Shown here piece after piece: positions 1 through 10,773 of a stretch of 64,000 nt of DNA. The notes below the pieces were generated by a model. That model had not been told where the DNA came from. It was given only the letters and a program-made list of their open reading frames with translations, and made no database searches. The stretch comes from CAVURS01 sp963834425 (lineage in GTDB: Bacteria > Actinomycetota > Actinomycetes > Actinomycetales > CAVURS01). The stretch is from assembly GCA_963834425.1 (NCBI GenBank), contig CAWIBR010000019.1, positions 1 to 64,000 of the forward strand. The letters run 5' to 3'. Positions within the stretch are counted from its first letter, which is position 1; each line of letters begins with the position of its first letter. Both the position numbers and the translations under genes were made by a program.

Positions 1-141
1 GGTGCCTGGACGGGTTCCACCGATTCAAACAAGCCGGAATTTACTTCCGCTTCCGCGTCAAACATCTAGAAAAAGCTCCGCGACCAAATTCTAACTACAA
101 GCGAGCAGATTGAAAAAGAGTACAAAGAGATGAGTAAATAA
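1..141 (+). CDS. 3' end of a small secreted-type protein (foreign-looking region)
   Basis: This is only the C-terminal end of a gene that enters from the left. The visible frame starts GAWTGSTDSNKPEF and, after at least one frameshift near 65-100, ends SEQIEKEYKEMSK before the stop at 139-141. The next gene ends in a very similar way (WGAWKPGSEPGKATF, then QQIEEQYKLMVQ), so the two are tandem paralogues. No function is recognised. Base composition is far less GC-rich than the rest of the window. Confidence 0.4.
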
Positions 142-250
142 GTTGCGTGCCCTCTCCCTGGAATGTATTTCGGGGACTCCTGAACTCTGCCGCTTCACCC
201 CAAAATCCGCAAGTATCCCTAGCCTTGAAATCAATTTATTCCCTTCCCAA

Positions 251-941
251 ATGACACGGTTGATTTTTTGTGCCCTGTTCGCAATTGCACCGACAACACT
301 TCACGCCCAAAACCCGGCGGCAGCCCCGTCGCAAACACTCGGAGCAAGACCTGCCCCCGGAGCCACCGGTCCCAAATACACCGACCAACAGATGCAGGAG
401 ATGATCTCAAAGCTTCAGGGTCGTATTAAAAAGGCGGCAGATGCAGTCTTGGGCAGGATTCAGAAAGAGGAAGACGGCGTACGTTTGAAATTCAATTATT
501 TGCGTAAACCGGAACGACTCGATCCGAATACCTACGGTTCAAAAAATGATATTACCATTTGGCGTGACTCGCTTCAGGATCTCAAGGCGAAAGAAAACGG
601 CTTGGACAAACTGTACGCCGACGCGGACAGGACTTGGGGAATGCCCTAATCCAGCAGCAGATCAACCAGGGGATCGCCGATCAGATAAGAACGAAATATT
701 GAAGTCTTTCCCATGGGCAATATATCAAAAGGAAGAGCGATCTGATGCGCGAATTTATTGCGGAACATGACAATCTTCTGACGTTTTACGACCAAAACTG
801 GGGTGCCTGGAAACCCGGCTCCGAACCTGGCAAGGCAACGTTCGCTGACCCTAAGCTCGCCGCAACCTCCAGGACCTGAAAGGCAAAATCAACGCCAGCG
901 GACAGCAAATCGAAGAGCAGTATAAGCTGATGGTGCAGTAA
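251..941 (+). CDS. Small secreted alpha-helical protein, frameshifted
   Basis: The likely start is the ATG at 251, which gives a typical signal peptide (MTRLIFCALFAIAPTTLHAQ, cleavage expected after the AQ). The mature part is charged and helical (KLQGRIKKAADAVLGRIQKEE, later LQDLKAKENGLDKLYADADR). The frame breaks near 640 at a G run, continues as IQQQINQGIADQIRTKY, and breaks again near 700 and 870 before ending EEQYKLMVQ at 939-941. The C-terminus matches the partial gene at 1-141, indicating a tandem duplication. No domain is recognised; an exported helical protein of about 220 residues is all that can be said. Composition and style suggest a non-actinobacterial source, possibly Verrucomicrobiota (weak inference). 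Confidence 0.5.
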
Positions 942-944
942 GGC

Positions 945-2061
945 TCAGCATTTCACCTCTGAACCGGCCAGAAGCTCTTCCAGCCAATCCACCGCCAACT
1001 GGTGCACGACCGGCAATGACTGGATAATGTCAGTGCCTCTCGCGCTTGACGCTGGCATTCCTCGGGTTTGCCTTCCACCAAAGCCATGGCCGCCGAGACG
1101 CGAAGCCAGGCGTGATGCGGAACTTTGGACCAATCGTTCACTTGCTCGAAAGCGGCATGAGCGCTGGATTCGTCCCGTTTGAACCATGCTTCATAAAACG
1201 CCTTCTCCAGCATAACCCAGGCATACAATGCGCCAAATTTCGGGTTTGCCTTTGCCACGGCCTCCTCCAGAAAGCCAGACGCATGTGCATTTCGTGCGGT
1301 CAGCCTCGCTATAAAAGGCCAGTAAACAAACCGTTACGCGCTCGGCTTGATCCTATTTTCGGTCAATTGCAACGCAGATCCAGCATCTTAGAGGACCAGT
1401 CTCGCGGCCGAACGCCTCTTGTCCGTCATGGATCAAGGCGGTTACCAGAAACCGGACCTCGCTCGTTGGGCGTCCGCGGAGCGCGTCCCAAAGGAGTTCA
1501 CCGTAGCTGGCCGATCGGCGACGCCCAACGGCGGAAGGAGACGTACGCCGCCCGAAATACCGATAAAGGCGATGCACCAAGAAAGAGGGTATCAATGGAG
1601 GCACGCGCTGGATCGATCGCTCGGACGACCATTAAAAAATGAGTCCGATCAGGATCATGGACATCGGCCCGCTGGCAATCAACCAGAGCACATCGCCACC
1701 GGAGCCCATCGAGAGTCTTCGGAGCGAAAACCGTTGTCCCAAAAATCATCGTTTCCCTGTTGTTCCAGGTAAACCGGGTCCGTTTTTGGATTCGCCGGAT
1801 TGCGAAGGGACCACAGACGAAGGCGAGCAACTTTAGCCCGACCAATTCTGCGACCAAAATTCGAGCGAGATGATGCAGAATCACCAAAGCCTCGTAGGCA
1901 ACGAAGATCAAAAAAGGAAGCGGGACCAGGTTGGAAGGCTGTGCCGCAACTGCTGCGAAGCACTTGGGTTCGAGGAGAATCCACAGCCCAACGCACACCG
2001 CCAACAAAATCAGAGACGAGATGATGACCGATCCCCGCCTCCACGATCGTGTTCCTTGCAT
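945..2061 (-). CDS. M50/site-2-protease-like membrane protein, frameshifted
   Basis: Reading from 2061 downwards, the protein starts MQGTRSWRRGSVIISSLILL with two hydrophobic segments. It then has HHLARILVAELVGLKLLAF followed by VCGPFAIRRIQ, which resembles the HExxH-containing helix and following GPF segment of site-2 proteases, but the catalytic HExxH is not intact (HHLAR). Around 1690-1630 a shifted frame reads ASGPMSMILIGLIF, like the GPLAN helix of M50 peptidases. The C-terminal part (1258-945) is soluble and helical (FGALYAWVMLEKAFYEAWFKRD) and ends LAVDWLEELLAGSEVKC. Several frameshifts are needed (about 1000, 1500, 1640). It could be a degenerate, non-catalytic relative. Assignment rests on pattern resemblance only. 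Confidence 0.4.
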
Positions 2062-2119
2062 AGGCAGTGGCGAAGTCTAGCGGCGATGGGGCAACTGGGC
2101 TAGTGTAATTTCAGGGACC

Positions 2120-2308
2120 CTACTTTGCGGTGGGCATGACAAACTCGGCGCCGGGATTCCACGTACCCGGCCACCGGCTGGTGACGGTTTTCAACCTTGT
2201 GTGTAGAAACGGACCCCTTCCGGTCCATGCACCATCAATGATCTCCGAAGATTGACCGCTTCCATCCGCCGAACGAGTGAAAGGCCATCGGTACGGGAAT
2301 CGGTACAT
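2120..2308 (-). CDS. Possible C-terminal fragment of an unidentified protein
   Basis: The stretch between 2062 and the composition break near 2.4 kb holds one open minus-strand frame ending TSRWPGTWNPGAEFVMPTAK. Its end looks like a genuine C-terminus, but the upstream part is lost at the junction and no family is recognised. Nothing else is seen in 2062-2400. Confidence 0.25.
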   Translation of the reverse strand: MYRFPYRWPFTRSADGSGQSSEIIDGAWTGRGPFLHTRLKTVTSRWPGTWNPGAEFVMPTAK

Positions 2309-2339
2309 TTATCCCGACCATTCCCGCTTTGACCTGTTC

Positions 2340-2402
2340 GACGAACGCCCTGGCTGCTCCGCCGTCACGTGTATAAATTGCGGCGCCATTCCCGTATTCA
2401 TG
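2340..2402. other. Composition break / probable contig chimera junction
   Basis: To the left the sequence is near 50-55% GC with A/T-rich codons. To the right it is about 72% GC with actinobacterial genes. Recognisable MutY sequence starts without warning at about 2402, lacking the first two thirds of the protein. No insertion-sequence ends, direct repeats or tRNA are visible at the break, so a misassembly is the simplest reading. Confidence 0.6.
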
Positions 2403-2835
2403 TCCGAGACCCGGCTGGCCACCGAGCTGCTGCCGGCCGACGACGCGGCGTCGCCCGGCTGGAACGTCGCCGTGATGGAGCTCGGCGCACTGGTCTGCAC
2501 CGCTCGGGCCCCGCGCTGCGCCGCCTGCCCGATCCGGGACCGATGCGCCTGGCAGCTCGCGGGAGCCCCGCCGTACGCCGGGCCGCCCCGAACCGGCCAG
2601 GCGTGGGCCGGCACCGACCGCCAGATGCGCGGTCGGCTGCTCGCGGCACTGCGCGCGACCGACCAGGCGCTGCCGCGCGCCGAGCTGCGGGCCGCGGGAC
2701 TGGCCGCAGCCGCGGACACCCCCGATCCCGGCCGAGGACGCGCAGGTCGACCGCTGCCTGGACGGCCTGGTCGCCGACGGGCTGGTGCAGGTCGTGCCGG
2801 GCCGACCGGACCTGCGCTATCGGCTGCCAGCCTGA
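2402..2835 (+). CDS. mutY: A/G-specific adenine glycosylase MutY, 3' fragment
   Basis: MutY removes adenine mispaired with 8-oxoguanine in base-excision repair. Only the C-terminal ~145 residues are present. The segment NVAVMELGALVCTARAPRC is followed by AACPIRDRC, giving the four cysteines of the [4Fe-4S] cluster loop that follows the HhH-GPD domain. Next comes the actinobacterial AGxPPYxGPPRxGQ linker. A frameshift near 2715 is needed to reach the proper end, where DAQVDRCLDGLVADGL and a final YRLPA precede the TGA at 2833. The catalytic half with the HhH motif is missing because of the junction on its left. The mutY-coiled coil-clpC neighbourhood is plausible for actinobacteria. Confidence 0.85.
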
Positions 2836-2953
2836 CCGTCCGGAGTCCCTGACCCGCCTGTCGTCACCGGCTGTCAACGGCAGCGGACCAATCCGCCACC
2901 AAAAGGGGCCGATGGGGGGTGCCAGCCGCCATCGGGTCTGAGACGATGCCGCT

Positions 2954-4794
2954 ATGGATGCGGCACAGATGGGCGGTGACCTGCGCACCGCCGGGGCCGA
3001 CCTGCCCGGCGACCAGGTCCCATCGCCGGTTCCCTCGCCCGTGCCATCGCCGGTTCCGTGCCGTCGCCGCGTGCCCGTCGCCGGTCGTCCTCGCGCGTCC
3101 CGTCGCCGGTGAGCGGCCCGGCCGGCCCGGGCTGACGCCGGTGGCAGCGACCCGCAGACCCTGCTCGAACGGGCCCAGCAGTACGCCGACCAGCTCTCCG
3201 CCGACGCCGAGGCCGAGGCCAAGGCGATGCGCCTGCAGGCGGCCCGCGCGCTGGACGAGGCCCGCCGCCGCAACGCGCTCGCCGAGAGCCTCCTGGAGGA
3301 CGCCCAGGAGGAGGCCAAGCAGCTCATCTCGGACGCCGCCGAGCAGGCGCACCTGGTCTCCGAGGCCACCAACCGGTCGGCCCAGGAGCTCAGCAGCCGG
3401 GTGGAGCAGGACGCCCGGTCGATCCGCGAGCTGGCCCAGCAGGACGCCGACCGGATCCGCGAGTCGGCCCAGGCCGAGCTGCGTCGCGGCGCGGAGCCGG
3501 GCCGAGAAGCTGCTGGCCGAGGCCGCCGAGCGGGCCGAGCAACGGGTGGCCAACGCCCAGCAGGAGGCCGACGCCCACCTGCAGGAGCACCGACAGAAGG
3601 CCGAGCAGCACGTCGCCGAGGCCGGCGTGCAGGCCGGGCTGGTCACCCAGCAGGCCCACACCGAGGCCGAGGCGACGGTCGCCGAGGCCCAGGCCCACCT
3701 GGCCGAGGCCCAGGCGGCCGCCGACGAGGAGCGCACCCGGGCCGCGGGGCACGCCGAGGACATCGTCGCGCAGGCGCGCGCCGACGCCGAGCGGGAGATG
3801 GCGACGGCGGCCGAGCACGTGCGCTGGACGACCCAGACGATGGACTCGCTGCTGGCCGCCGCCGAGACCGAGGCGGCCCGGACCCGGTCCACCAGCCACG
3901 CCGAGGCGACCCGCGTGCTGCGCGAGCGGCGGACCCGGATCCAGACCCTGACCAGTGCGAGCGCCGTCAAGGCGCGGGAGCGGATCGCGACCGCCAGCCA
4001 GGAGGCGACCGCGATGCGGCTGGCCGCCGAGCGCGAGCTCGAGCAGGCCCGCGCCGACGCGCGCGGCGCACCGCGAGGAGGCCGAGAGCTCGATGGCCAC
4101 GGCCGCCGAGCTGGCCGAGCAGGAGCGCGAGGCCAAGCTGGCCCGGGCCTCGCGCCGGCTGGAGGAGGCCGAGGCGGGCGCCAAGGCGCTGCGGCAGCGG
4201 GTGGCCGAGGAGGTCCAGACCGCGCAGAGCCAGGCGCTGGAGCTGCGGCGTACGTCGCGGGACGAGTCGACCCGGCTGGTCGCCGAGGCCCGGGCCGAGG
4301 CCGACCACCTGCGCGGGCAGGCCCGGGCGATGCTCGAGTCGGCCCGGCGCGAGGTCGCCTCGCTGCTGGAGCGGCGCAAGAGCATCACGTCCGAGCTCGG
4401 GCACCTGTCCGGCGTGATCGACGCCCTCGCGGTCGGTGAGCGCGGCGGCGGCGGCCGCTGGCCGGCCCGAGCCTGGCCGGCCTGGCCGAGCTGGCGCAAC
4501 GGCCCGCGACGTCGAGCGGACCGACGGCCGAGATCCCGGTCACGGCCGACCCGACGGCCAGCGAGCCAGCGCGACGACCGAGTGCCGACCGAGCGATCCG
4601 AGTCGGCTGACGAGCGAGCGACGGCGAGCACGATCCGAGGTCCGGCCGAACCGACCGGCCAGAGGTCAGCGGAGACCGAGCCTGCCGAGAGTGAAACGGA
4701 CGTCGCTCAAATGGAGCAACGTGAGCACGAGAACGACCCGCACGACGAGCCCGAGCAGTCCGCCGAGACTGCCGAGATGACGAGGAACTCATGA
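2954..4794 (+). CDS. Long coiled-coil protein, Scy-like
   Basis: The chosen ATG at 2954 gives MDAAQMGGDLRTAGADLPGD, then a Pro-rich run of VPSP repeats, then about 450 residues of almost uninterrupted heptad-type sequence rich in Ala, Glu, Arg and Gln (for example LLEDAQEEAKQLISDAAEQ). An acidic tail ends ETAEMTRNS. Frameshifts are needed near 3070-3120, 3490, 4065 and perhaps 4440. The pattern matches actinobacterial cytoskeletal coiled-coil proteins of the Scy/FilP/DivIVA family, which organise the polar growth machinery at the membrane. The stop overlaps the start of the next coiled-coil gene (ATGA), the same order as scy-filP in Streptomyces. Identity as Scy is inference; only the coiled-coil nature is seen. 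Confidence 0.6.
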
Positions 4795-5963
4795 GCGAAG
4801 GCACGACGTTCCGGACGGTGTTGCGCGGCTACGAGCCCACCGAGGTGGACCGTGCCGTGGCCGACCTCCAGGCCACCCTGACCGGACTGCGCCAGCACGC
4901 CGCCGACCTCGAGGAGCAGGTCGCCAACGCCGCGCCGGCGCACGCCGGCGACAGCGCGGCCGCGCCGCGGCCGCCCGAGCGGGCCGAGCAGGCCGAGGCC
5001 AAGCTGCGTGAGCTCCAGGAGGCGCACGCCAAGGAGCTGGCCGAGCGCGACCAGCGCGAGGAGGAGCTCAAGGCCGCTGCCGCCGAGCGCGACAACGCCG
5101 AGCCGGCCGAGCCGGTCGAGGCGTCGTACGAGCATCTCGGCGTCCGGATCGGGCAGATGCTCGGCATCGCCCGGGACGAGGCGTCCGACATCCGGCTGCG
5201 CGCCGCGACCGACGCCAAGGCGCACCGCGAAGAGGTCGAGGCCGGCGCCCTGGCGCTGCGCACCGACGCCGAGACCTACGCCGCCGACGTCCGCAGCGGG
5301 GTCGAGGCCGAGGCCGCCCGGATGCTGGAGGAGGCCCGTCGCCAGTCCGACGAGATCCTCGACACCGCCGACCGCGACGCGACCGCGCGCCGCGAGGAGG
5401 CCGAGGCCTACTACGAGCACCAGCGGGCCGCCGCGGCCCAGGCCGCGCTCGACTTCGAGCAGACCCTGGCCGAGCGGCGGGAGCGCGCCGAGCGCGACTT
5501 CACCACCCAGACCGCCGCCGCCCAGGCCCAGCTCGGCCAGCTGCAGGACACCCTGGCCGCCCAGCGTCGCGAGGGCGAGCGGGAGCGGGCCGCAGGCCCA
5601 GGCCGAGGCCAAGCGGATCGAGGACGAGGCCCGCCAGCAGGCCGAGCACCTGGTCAGCGAGGCGCAGGCCCGGGTGGCCCGGATCCGGTCCGAGTCCGAG
5701 CGCGAGCTCTCGGCGGCCAGCGCCCGCCGGGACAGCATCAACGCCCAGCTGGCCAACGTGCGCCAGATGCTGGCCACCCTCACCGGCTCGAGCGGAGCAC
5801 CGGCCGACGAGCCCGGCTGCCGGCCGCCAGCGCCGCGAGGCGCCGGCCGACCAGGCCGCCGCCGACGAGTCCGCCGAGTCCGCCGAGTCCGCGAGCCGCG
5901 AGCGAGGAGCACCAGGATCACGACACCCAGGACGCCGAGGACAAGGAGCACGTCCACAGCTAG
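4791..5963 (+). CDS. DivIVA/FilP-like coiled-coil protein
   Basis: The N-terminus FRTVLRGYEPTEVDRAVADL is a DivIVA-like membrane/pole-targeting segment. Alternating coiled-coil blocks follow (YEHLGVRIGQMLGIARDEAS, then repeated EARRQADEIL-type heptads), the architecture of FilP and the related proteins once annotated as cellulose-binding. A frameshift near 5595 and a second near 5810 are needed; the end is acidic (EHQDHDTQDAEDKEHVHS). It starts within the stop codon of the preceding long coiled-coil gene, so the two are almost certainly co-translated and may form mixed filaments. Role in polar growth or cell shape is inferred from the family. Confidence 0.7.
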   Translation: MSEGTTFRTVLRGYEPTEVDRAVADLQATLTGLRQHAADLEEQVANAAPAHAGDSAAAPRPPERAEQAEAKLRELQEAHAKELAERDQREEELKAAAAERDNAEPAEPVEASYEHLGVRIGQMLGIARDEASDIRLRAATDAKAHREEVEAGALALRTDAETYAADVRSGVEAEAARMLEEARRQSDEILDTADRDATARREEAEAYYEHQRAAAAQAALDFEQTLAERRERAERDFTTQTAAAQAQLGQLQDTLAAQRREGERERAAGPGRGQADRGRGPPAGRAPGQRGAGPGGPDPVRVRARALGGQRPPGQHQRPAGQRAPDAGHPHRLERSTGRRARLPAASAARRRPTRPPPTSPPSPPSPRAASEEHQDHDTQDAEDKEHVHS

Positions 5964-5990
5964 GACCCGCTCGCGCCCCGCGTCTCCACG

Positions 5991-6030
5991 TCAGCGCCAC
6001 ACCAGCCTCGAGCGCCTGGTGTGGCGCTGA
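5991..6030. terminator. Perfect 15-bp hairpin between convergent genes
   Basis: TCAGCGCCACACCAG (5991-6005) is exactly complementary to CTGGTGTGGCGCTGA (6016-6030), with a 10-nt loop. It lies between the end of the FilP-like gene and the end of the convergent argA, so it probably acts in both directions. There is no clear T-tract, as is usual in high-GC actinobacteria. Confidence 0.8.
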
Positions 6031-6071
6031 CTCGTTCGGGGGCGTGCGCGCTTGGGCGCGCCGGTTGCGGC

Positions 6072-6597
6072 TCAGAGGACGCGGAGCATGCGGGTGTTGC
6101 CCAAGGTGTTGGGCTTGACCCGGTCCAGCTCGAGGAACTCCGCGACGCCCTCGTCGTACGACCGCAGCAGCTGGGCATAGACGTCCGGCTCGACCGGCGT
6201 CCCCTCGATCGCCGAGAACCCGTGCGCGGCAAAGAAGTCCACCTCGAAGGTCAGGCAGAACACCCGGCTCACGCCCAGGTCACGGGCCCGGTCGAGCAGC
6301 GCCTCGAGCAGCAGGTGGCCGACGCCCTGCCGCCGGTACGCCGGGTCGGTGGCCAGCGTGCGCACCTCGGCCAGGTCCTCCCAGAGCACGTGCAGCGCGC
6401 CGAAGCCGACGACCTCGGGGCCGCCGTCGCCGGTCGGCCGCCTCGGCGACGAGGAACTGTTGCAGCGCCTCGTAGTAGGTCACCGCGTCCTTGCTCACCA
6501 GCACCCGGTCCCGGGACAGCGGCTCGACCATGGCGCGGATCGCCCGGACGTCGCTGACCCGGGCCGGCCGGATGCTGATCTGCACCGGGCACATCAT
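6072..6597 (-). CDS. argA: Amino-acid N-acetyltransferase (N-acetylglutamate synthase, short ArgA)
   Basis: This is a GNAT-fold enzyme acetylating glutamate with acetyl-CoA, the first step of arginine synthesis. It is of the short single-domain actinobacterial type (about 170 residues). The N-terminus reads ISIRPARVSDVRAIRAMVEP. The acetyl-CoA loop is RRQGVGHLL and the C-terminus is DRVKPNTLGNTRMLRVL, closely like the mycobacterial short ArgA, whose end I recall as VKPNxLGNSRMLLVL. One frameshift near 6430 interrupts the middle. Two adjacent ATGs (6597, 6594) are possible starts; the first overlaps the stop of the upstream gene, suggesting coupled translation. Confidence 0.85.
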
Positions 6598-7257
6598 CCC
6601 CGCCGCAGCAGCGAGCCTGAGCTGACCCGCCCAGCGTGGGTCACTCGGCTCGGATGCGGGCCTCGCTGCGCGAGCCGGGTCAGCTGGTCGTGCTGGGGCT
6701 CGGGGTCGGGATCTGCCGTGGCGTGGCTGGCCGGCTGGCCGCTGCGTTGGCCCTGCTGGCCGCGCTGGCCCGGCTGGCCCGGCTGGACCTGCTGGCCCGC
6801 TGGCCCTGCTGGCCGGGCTGGCCTTGCGCGGTGCTGGCCGGCCGAAGACCGTGGCCGCTCTGGCCCGGACCAAGCTGCCGCTGGCCGTGCATGCCCTCGC
6901 CTGCAGTCGCGCTGGGACGAAGCCGAGCCGGACCCGCGCCGGTCGCGCGCCAGCCCGATCGTGCTGCCAGCCGACGACCACGCCGATGCCGAAGCCGAGC
7001 CAGCGAGCAGCAGCCCGGACGGACGCCGGCGCGTCACCGGGGTCAGCGCGCGGATCCAGCGCGCCCGCGAGGCGGCTTCCGGCGCCGGCGGGCCGGCGCC
7101 GCCGGCATCGGCCGGGTCGGCGCCCGCGGGCGGCCGGCGCCGCGGCCGCCGGGGCGGCACCGCGGCGGCGGCTGGGCGCTGCCGGGACCGGCGCCGCTGG
7201 CCGCGCGGTCCGGCGTACCGGCGGCTGCTGTCCGGTGGTGTCGTCGGAGCTGGTCAT
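6594..7257 (-). CDS. Pro/Gln/Gly-rich hypothetical protein with one membrane segment
   Basis: The start at 7257 gives MTSSDDTTGQQPPVRRTARP, followed by a Pro/Ala/Arg-rich region and one probable transmembrane segment around WLGFGIGVVVGWQ. A long low-complexity part follows with repeated PGQ/QGQ elements (GQPGQRGQQGQR). Two or more frameshifts are needed. In the frame that ends SLLRRG the stop overlaps the argA start. No family is recognised. A membrane-anchored, disordered protein co-transcribed with argA is what the sequence supports. Confidence 0.45.
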
Positions 7258-7465
7258 GGCCTGTGCCTCCGGTTGTGGTTTCTACACCATGACGCCTCAC
7301 CATGACGAACTCATGGGAATCCGTCGCCATTCACAGGTGAAGGGCCGACCTCACAGGAGACACCTAGGAAGCCCCCACCCGATCCCCAGGCGCCGTCAAC
7401 ACCATCGACTCGGCAGTCACGCGCTGCACTCGACTCGCCAGAACCGCACGACCGAGAGGTGACGC

Positions 7466-8725
7466 ATGGCTGGGCGACTACGGATGCCGCGGGGGCTGGG
7501 CAAGCGCCGCTGGGCGGTCGCGATCGCGCTCGTCGTCCTGGTCGGGCGTCGGCGGCAGCGCGGCCTGGGCCGCGACCCGGGGCAAGTCCACGGACGACGG
7601 GTACGACGACCACCGACGGTGACCGTCTCGTCGCCACCGTGAGCCAGAGCGTGTCGACGACCGGGACGATCGAGCCGGCCCAGCGAGGCCGACCTGACGC
7701 TTCGCGGTGAGCGGCACGGTCACCTCGGTGCGGGTCGCCGTCGGCGACAAGGTCAGGAAGGGCCAGGCCCTGGCCACCGTCGGCACCAGCGAGCTGAAGT
7801 CGGCGCTGACGCCTGGCCAAGGCCACCCTCACCGCCGCCGAGGAGTCCCTGACGTCGGCCGAGTCCGGCTCGTCCAGCCTGCAGATCGCCTCGGCCAAAG
7901 CCCAGGTGGCGCAGGCGAAGAGCAACCTGGCCGCGGCCAAGACCAGCCTGGCCGACGGCGTCCTGCGCTCGACCGTCACCGGCACCGTCGCGACGGTCAA
8001 CCTCACCAAGGGCGACACGGTCGGCAGCTCGAGCGGCTCCGGCACGGGTCGGGCGGGTCGGGCGGCGGGTCGGGCTCGGGCACGGCACCGGCTCGACCGG
8101 CTCGAGCCACGTCGAGCTCCACCGGTGACATCGTCGTGATCTCGACGTCGTCCTGGGTCGTCAACGCCACCGTCGGCAGCGCCGACCTGGCCTCGGTCAA
8201 GAAGGGCCTGCAGGCCCAGATCACCCCGACCGACGCGACCACCCGGGTCTTCGGCACCGTGAAGTCGGTCGGCATCGTCGCCTCCAGCGACTCGACGCTC
8301 GTCCAGCGCGACCTTCCCGGTCGTCATCGCGGTCACCGGCAGCCCGACCGGCCTGTACGCCGGCGCCTCGGCCAGCGTCTCGATCATCGTCAAGCAGGTC
8401 GCCGACGTGCTGACCGTGCCGACGGCGGCGCTGCACTCCGCGGGCGGCACGACCTACGTACTGGTCGTCAAGAGCGGCAAGCAGGTCAAGACGCCCGTGA
8501 CGCTCGGGCACGACGTACGGGCCGAGCACCCAGGTCACCAAGGGCCTGGCCAGCGGCGACCAGGTCGTCGTCACCGACGGTCGACCCGCGCTCGCACCGG
8601 GACCGGCACCGGACCGGCACCGGGACCGGACGGCGGCGGCTTCGGCGGCGGCGGCTTCGGCGGCGGCGGCTTCGGCGGCGGCGGCGGCACCTCGCCGGCG
8701 GCGGCGCGGCGCCGGGCGGCAACGG

Positions 8726-8729
<4 letters not shown>
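7466..8729 (+). CDS. MacA/HlyD-type periplasmic adaptor protein
   Basis: The adaptor links an ABC export pump to the cell envelope. The start at 7466 has a GAGAGGTG ribosome site and gives a short basic N-terminus plus a membrane anchor (WAVAIALVVLVG). The lipoyl/barrel-sandwich halves are visible as GTVTSVRVAVGDKVRKGQAL and STVTGTVATVNLTKGD, separated by a short helical hairpin (AKAQVAQAKSNLAAAKTSL). A beta-barrel domain follows (VLTVPTAALHSAGGTTYVLV). The C-terminus is a Gly-rich tail of GGGF units ending PAGGGAAPGGNG. At least eight frameshifts are needed. The stop overlaps the start of the ATPase gene (ATGA), so the pump genes form one operon. Confidence 0.8.
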
Positions 8730-9468
<739 letters not shown>

Positions 9469-9472
<4 letters not shown>

Positions 9473-10710
9473 ACTGGGCCGAGACCGGCGCGCACGGCGC
9501 TCGACGCGATCCGCACCCGGCGGATGCGGTCGGCCCTGACCATGCTCGGCATCCTGATCGGCATCGCCGCGGTCATGCTGACCGTCGGGCTCGGCCAGGG
9601 CGCCTCGGCCCAGGTCAAGGACCAGATCAGCTCGCTCGGCAGCAACCTGCTGATCGTCTCGCCCGGGCAGCTCGACCACGACGAGCGGCATCCGCGGCGG
9701 CCGCGGCTCGGCCTCGACGCTGACCGAGCGCGACGCGACGGCGCTCGGCGACCAGGCCGACGGCGCCGGACATCGCCGCCGTCGCGCCGGTCTCGAGCAC
9801 GCAGACCTCGCTGGTCAACGGCAGCACCAACTGGACGACGAGCGTCGTCGGCACGACGCCGAGCTGGCTGTCGGTGCGGGCGCGGACGGTCGCCGAGGGC
9901 CGGTTCTTCACCCAGGCCGAGCTGGACAGCGCCTCGCCCGTCGTCGTGCTCGGGGCCACGACGGCCGAGGAGCTGTTCACCGCGCGGCAGCCCGATCGGC
10001 CAGACGGTCACCATCAACGGCTCGACCTTCACGGTGATCGGCGTGCTGAACACCGTCGGCTCGTCGACGACCTCGGACGAGGACGACAGGCGGTCGTGCC
10101 GCAGACGGCGTACGCCGAGCCGGGTCTCGACCAGCTCGACACCCGGCGCCGTCGTCGACGATCTACCTCGAGGCGACGTCGCAGGACACGCTCTCCGCGG
10201 CGTACCAGGAGGCCGACCGCGACGCTGCTCGCCCTGCACGGCCTCACCGCCGCGTCGACGGCCGACTTCACCATCACCAGCCAGCAGTCGCTGCTGGCGA
10301 CCGTCGACCTCGACCAGCAAGACCCTGACCGTGCTGCTCGGCGGCATCGCCGGCGATCTCGCTGCTCGTCGGCGGCATCGGCGTCATGAACATCATGCTG
10401 GTCTCGGTCACCGAGCGGATCCGCGAGATCGGCCTGCGCAAGGCCCTCGGCGCGACGCCGCGGGTGATCCGGCGCCAGTTCCTCGTCGAGGCCAGCATGC
10501 TCGGCTTCGCCGGCGGGGTCGCCGGCCTGGCCGTCGGCGTCGATCGGCGCGCGGATCCTGCCGCACCTGCTCAACCAGCCGGTGACGATCTCCGGCCCGG
10601 CCGCGGCCGGCGCCCTCGTCGTCGCGCTCGTCATCGGCATCGTCGCCGGCGTCTACCCGGCCGGCCGCGCCGCGCGGCTCGCCCCGATCGAGGCGCTGCG
10701 ATCCGAATGA
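9469..10710 (+). CDS. MacB-type ABC transporter permease (FtsX family)
   Basis: The N-terminus has the family's conserved first helix (RSALTMLGILIGIAAVMLTV, then GLGQGASAQVKDQI). A large extracytoplasmic domain follows (TQTSLVNGSTNWTTSVVGTT). Three C-terminal membrane helices include LLVGGIGVMNIMLVSVTERI, REIGLRKALGATPRVI and the terminal VYPAGRAARLAPIEALRSE, which is diagnostic of MacB/FtsX permeases. Six or so frameshifts are scattered through the periplasmic part. With the preceding adaptor and ATPase it makes a complete MacAB-like tripartite export unit adapted to a Gram-positive envelope. The substrate is unknown. Confidence 0.88.
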
Positions 10711-10773
10711 CGATCCGATCGCCGTCCACCGACGTCTGTCAGCCCGTCTCACCCGACCAGCCGTGGAGCAGTC

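Noticed and set aside
2340..2402. Insertion-sequence end interrupting mutY
   Set aside because: No inverted repeat, target duplication or transposase is visible on the left side.
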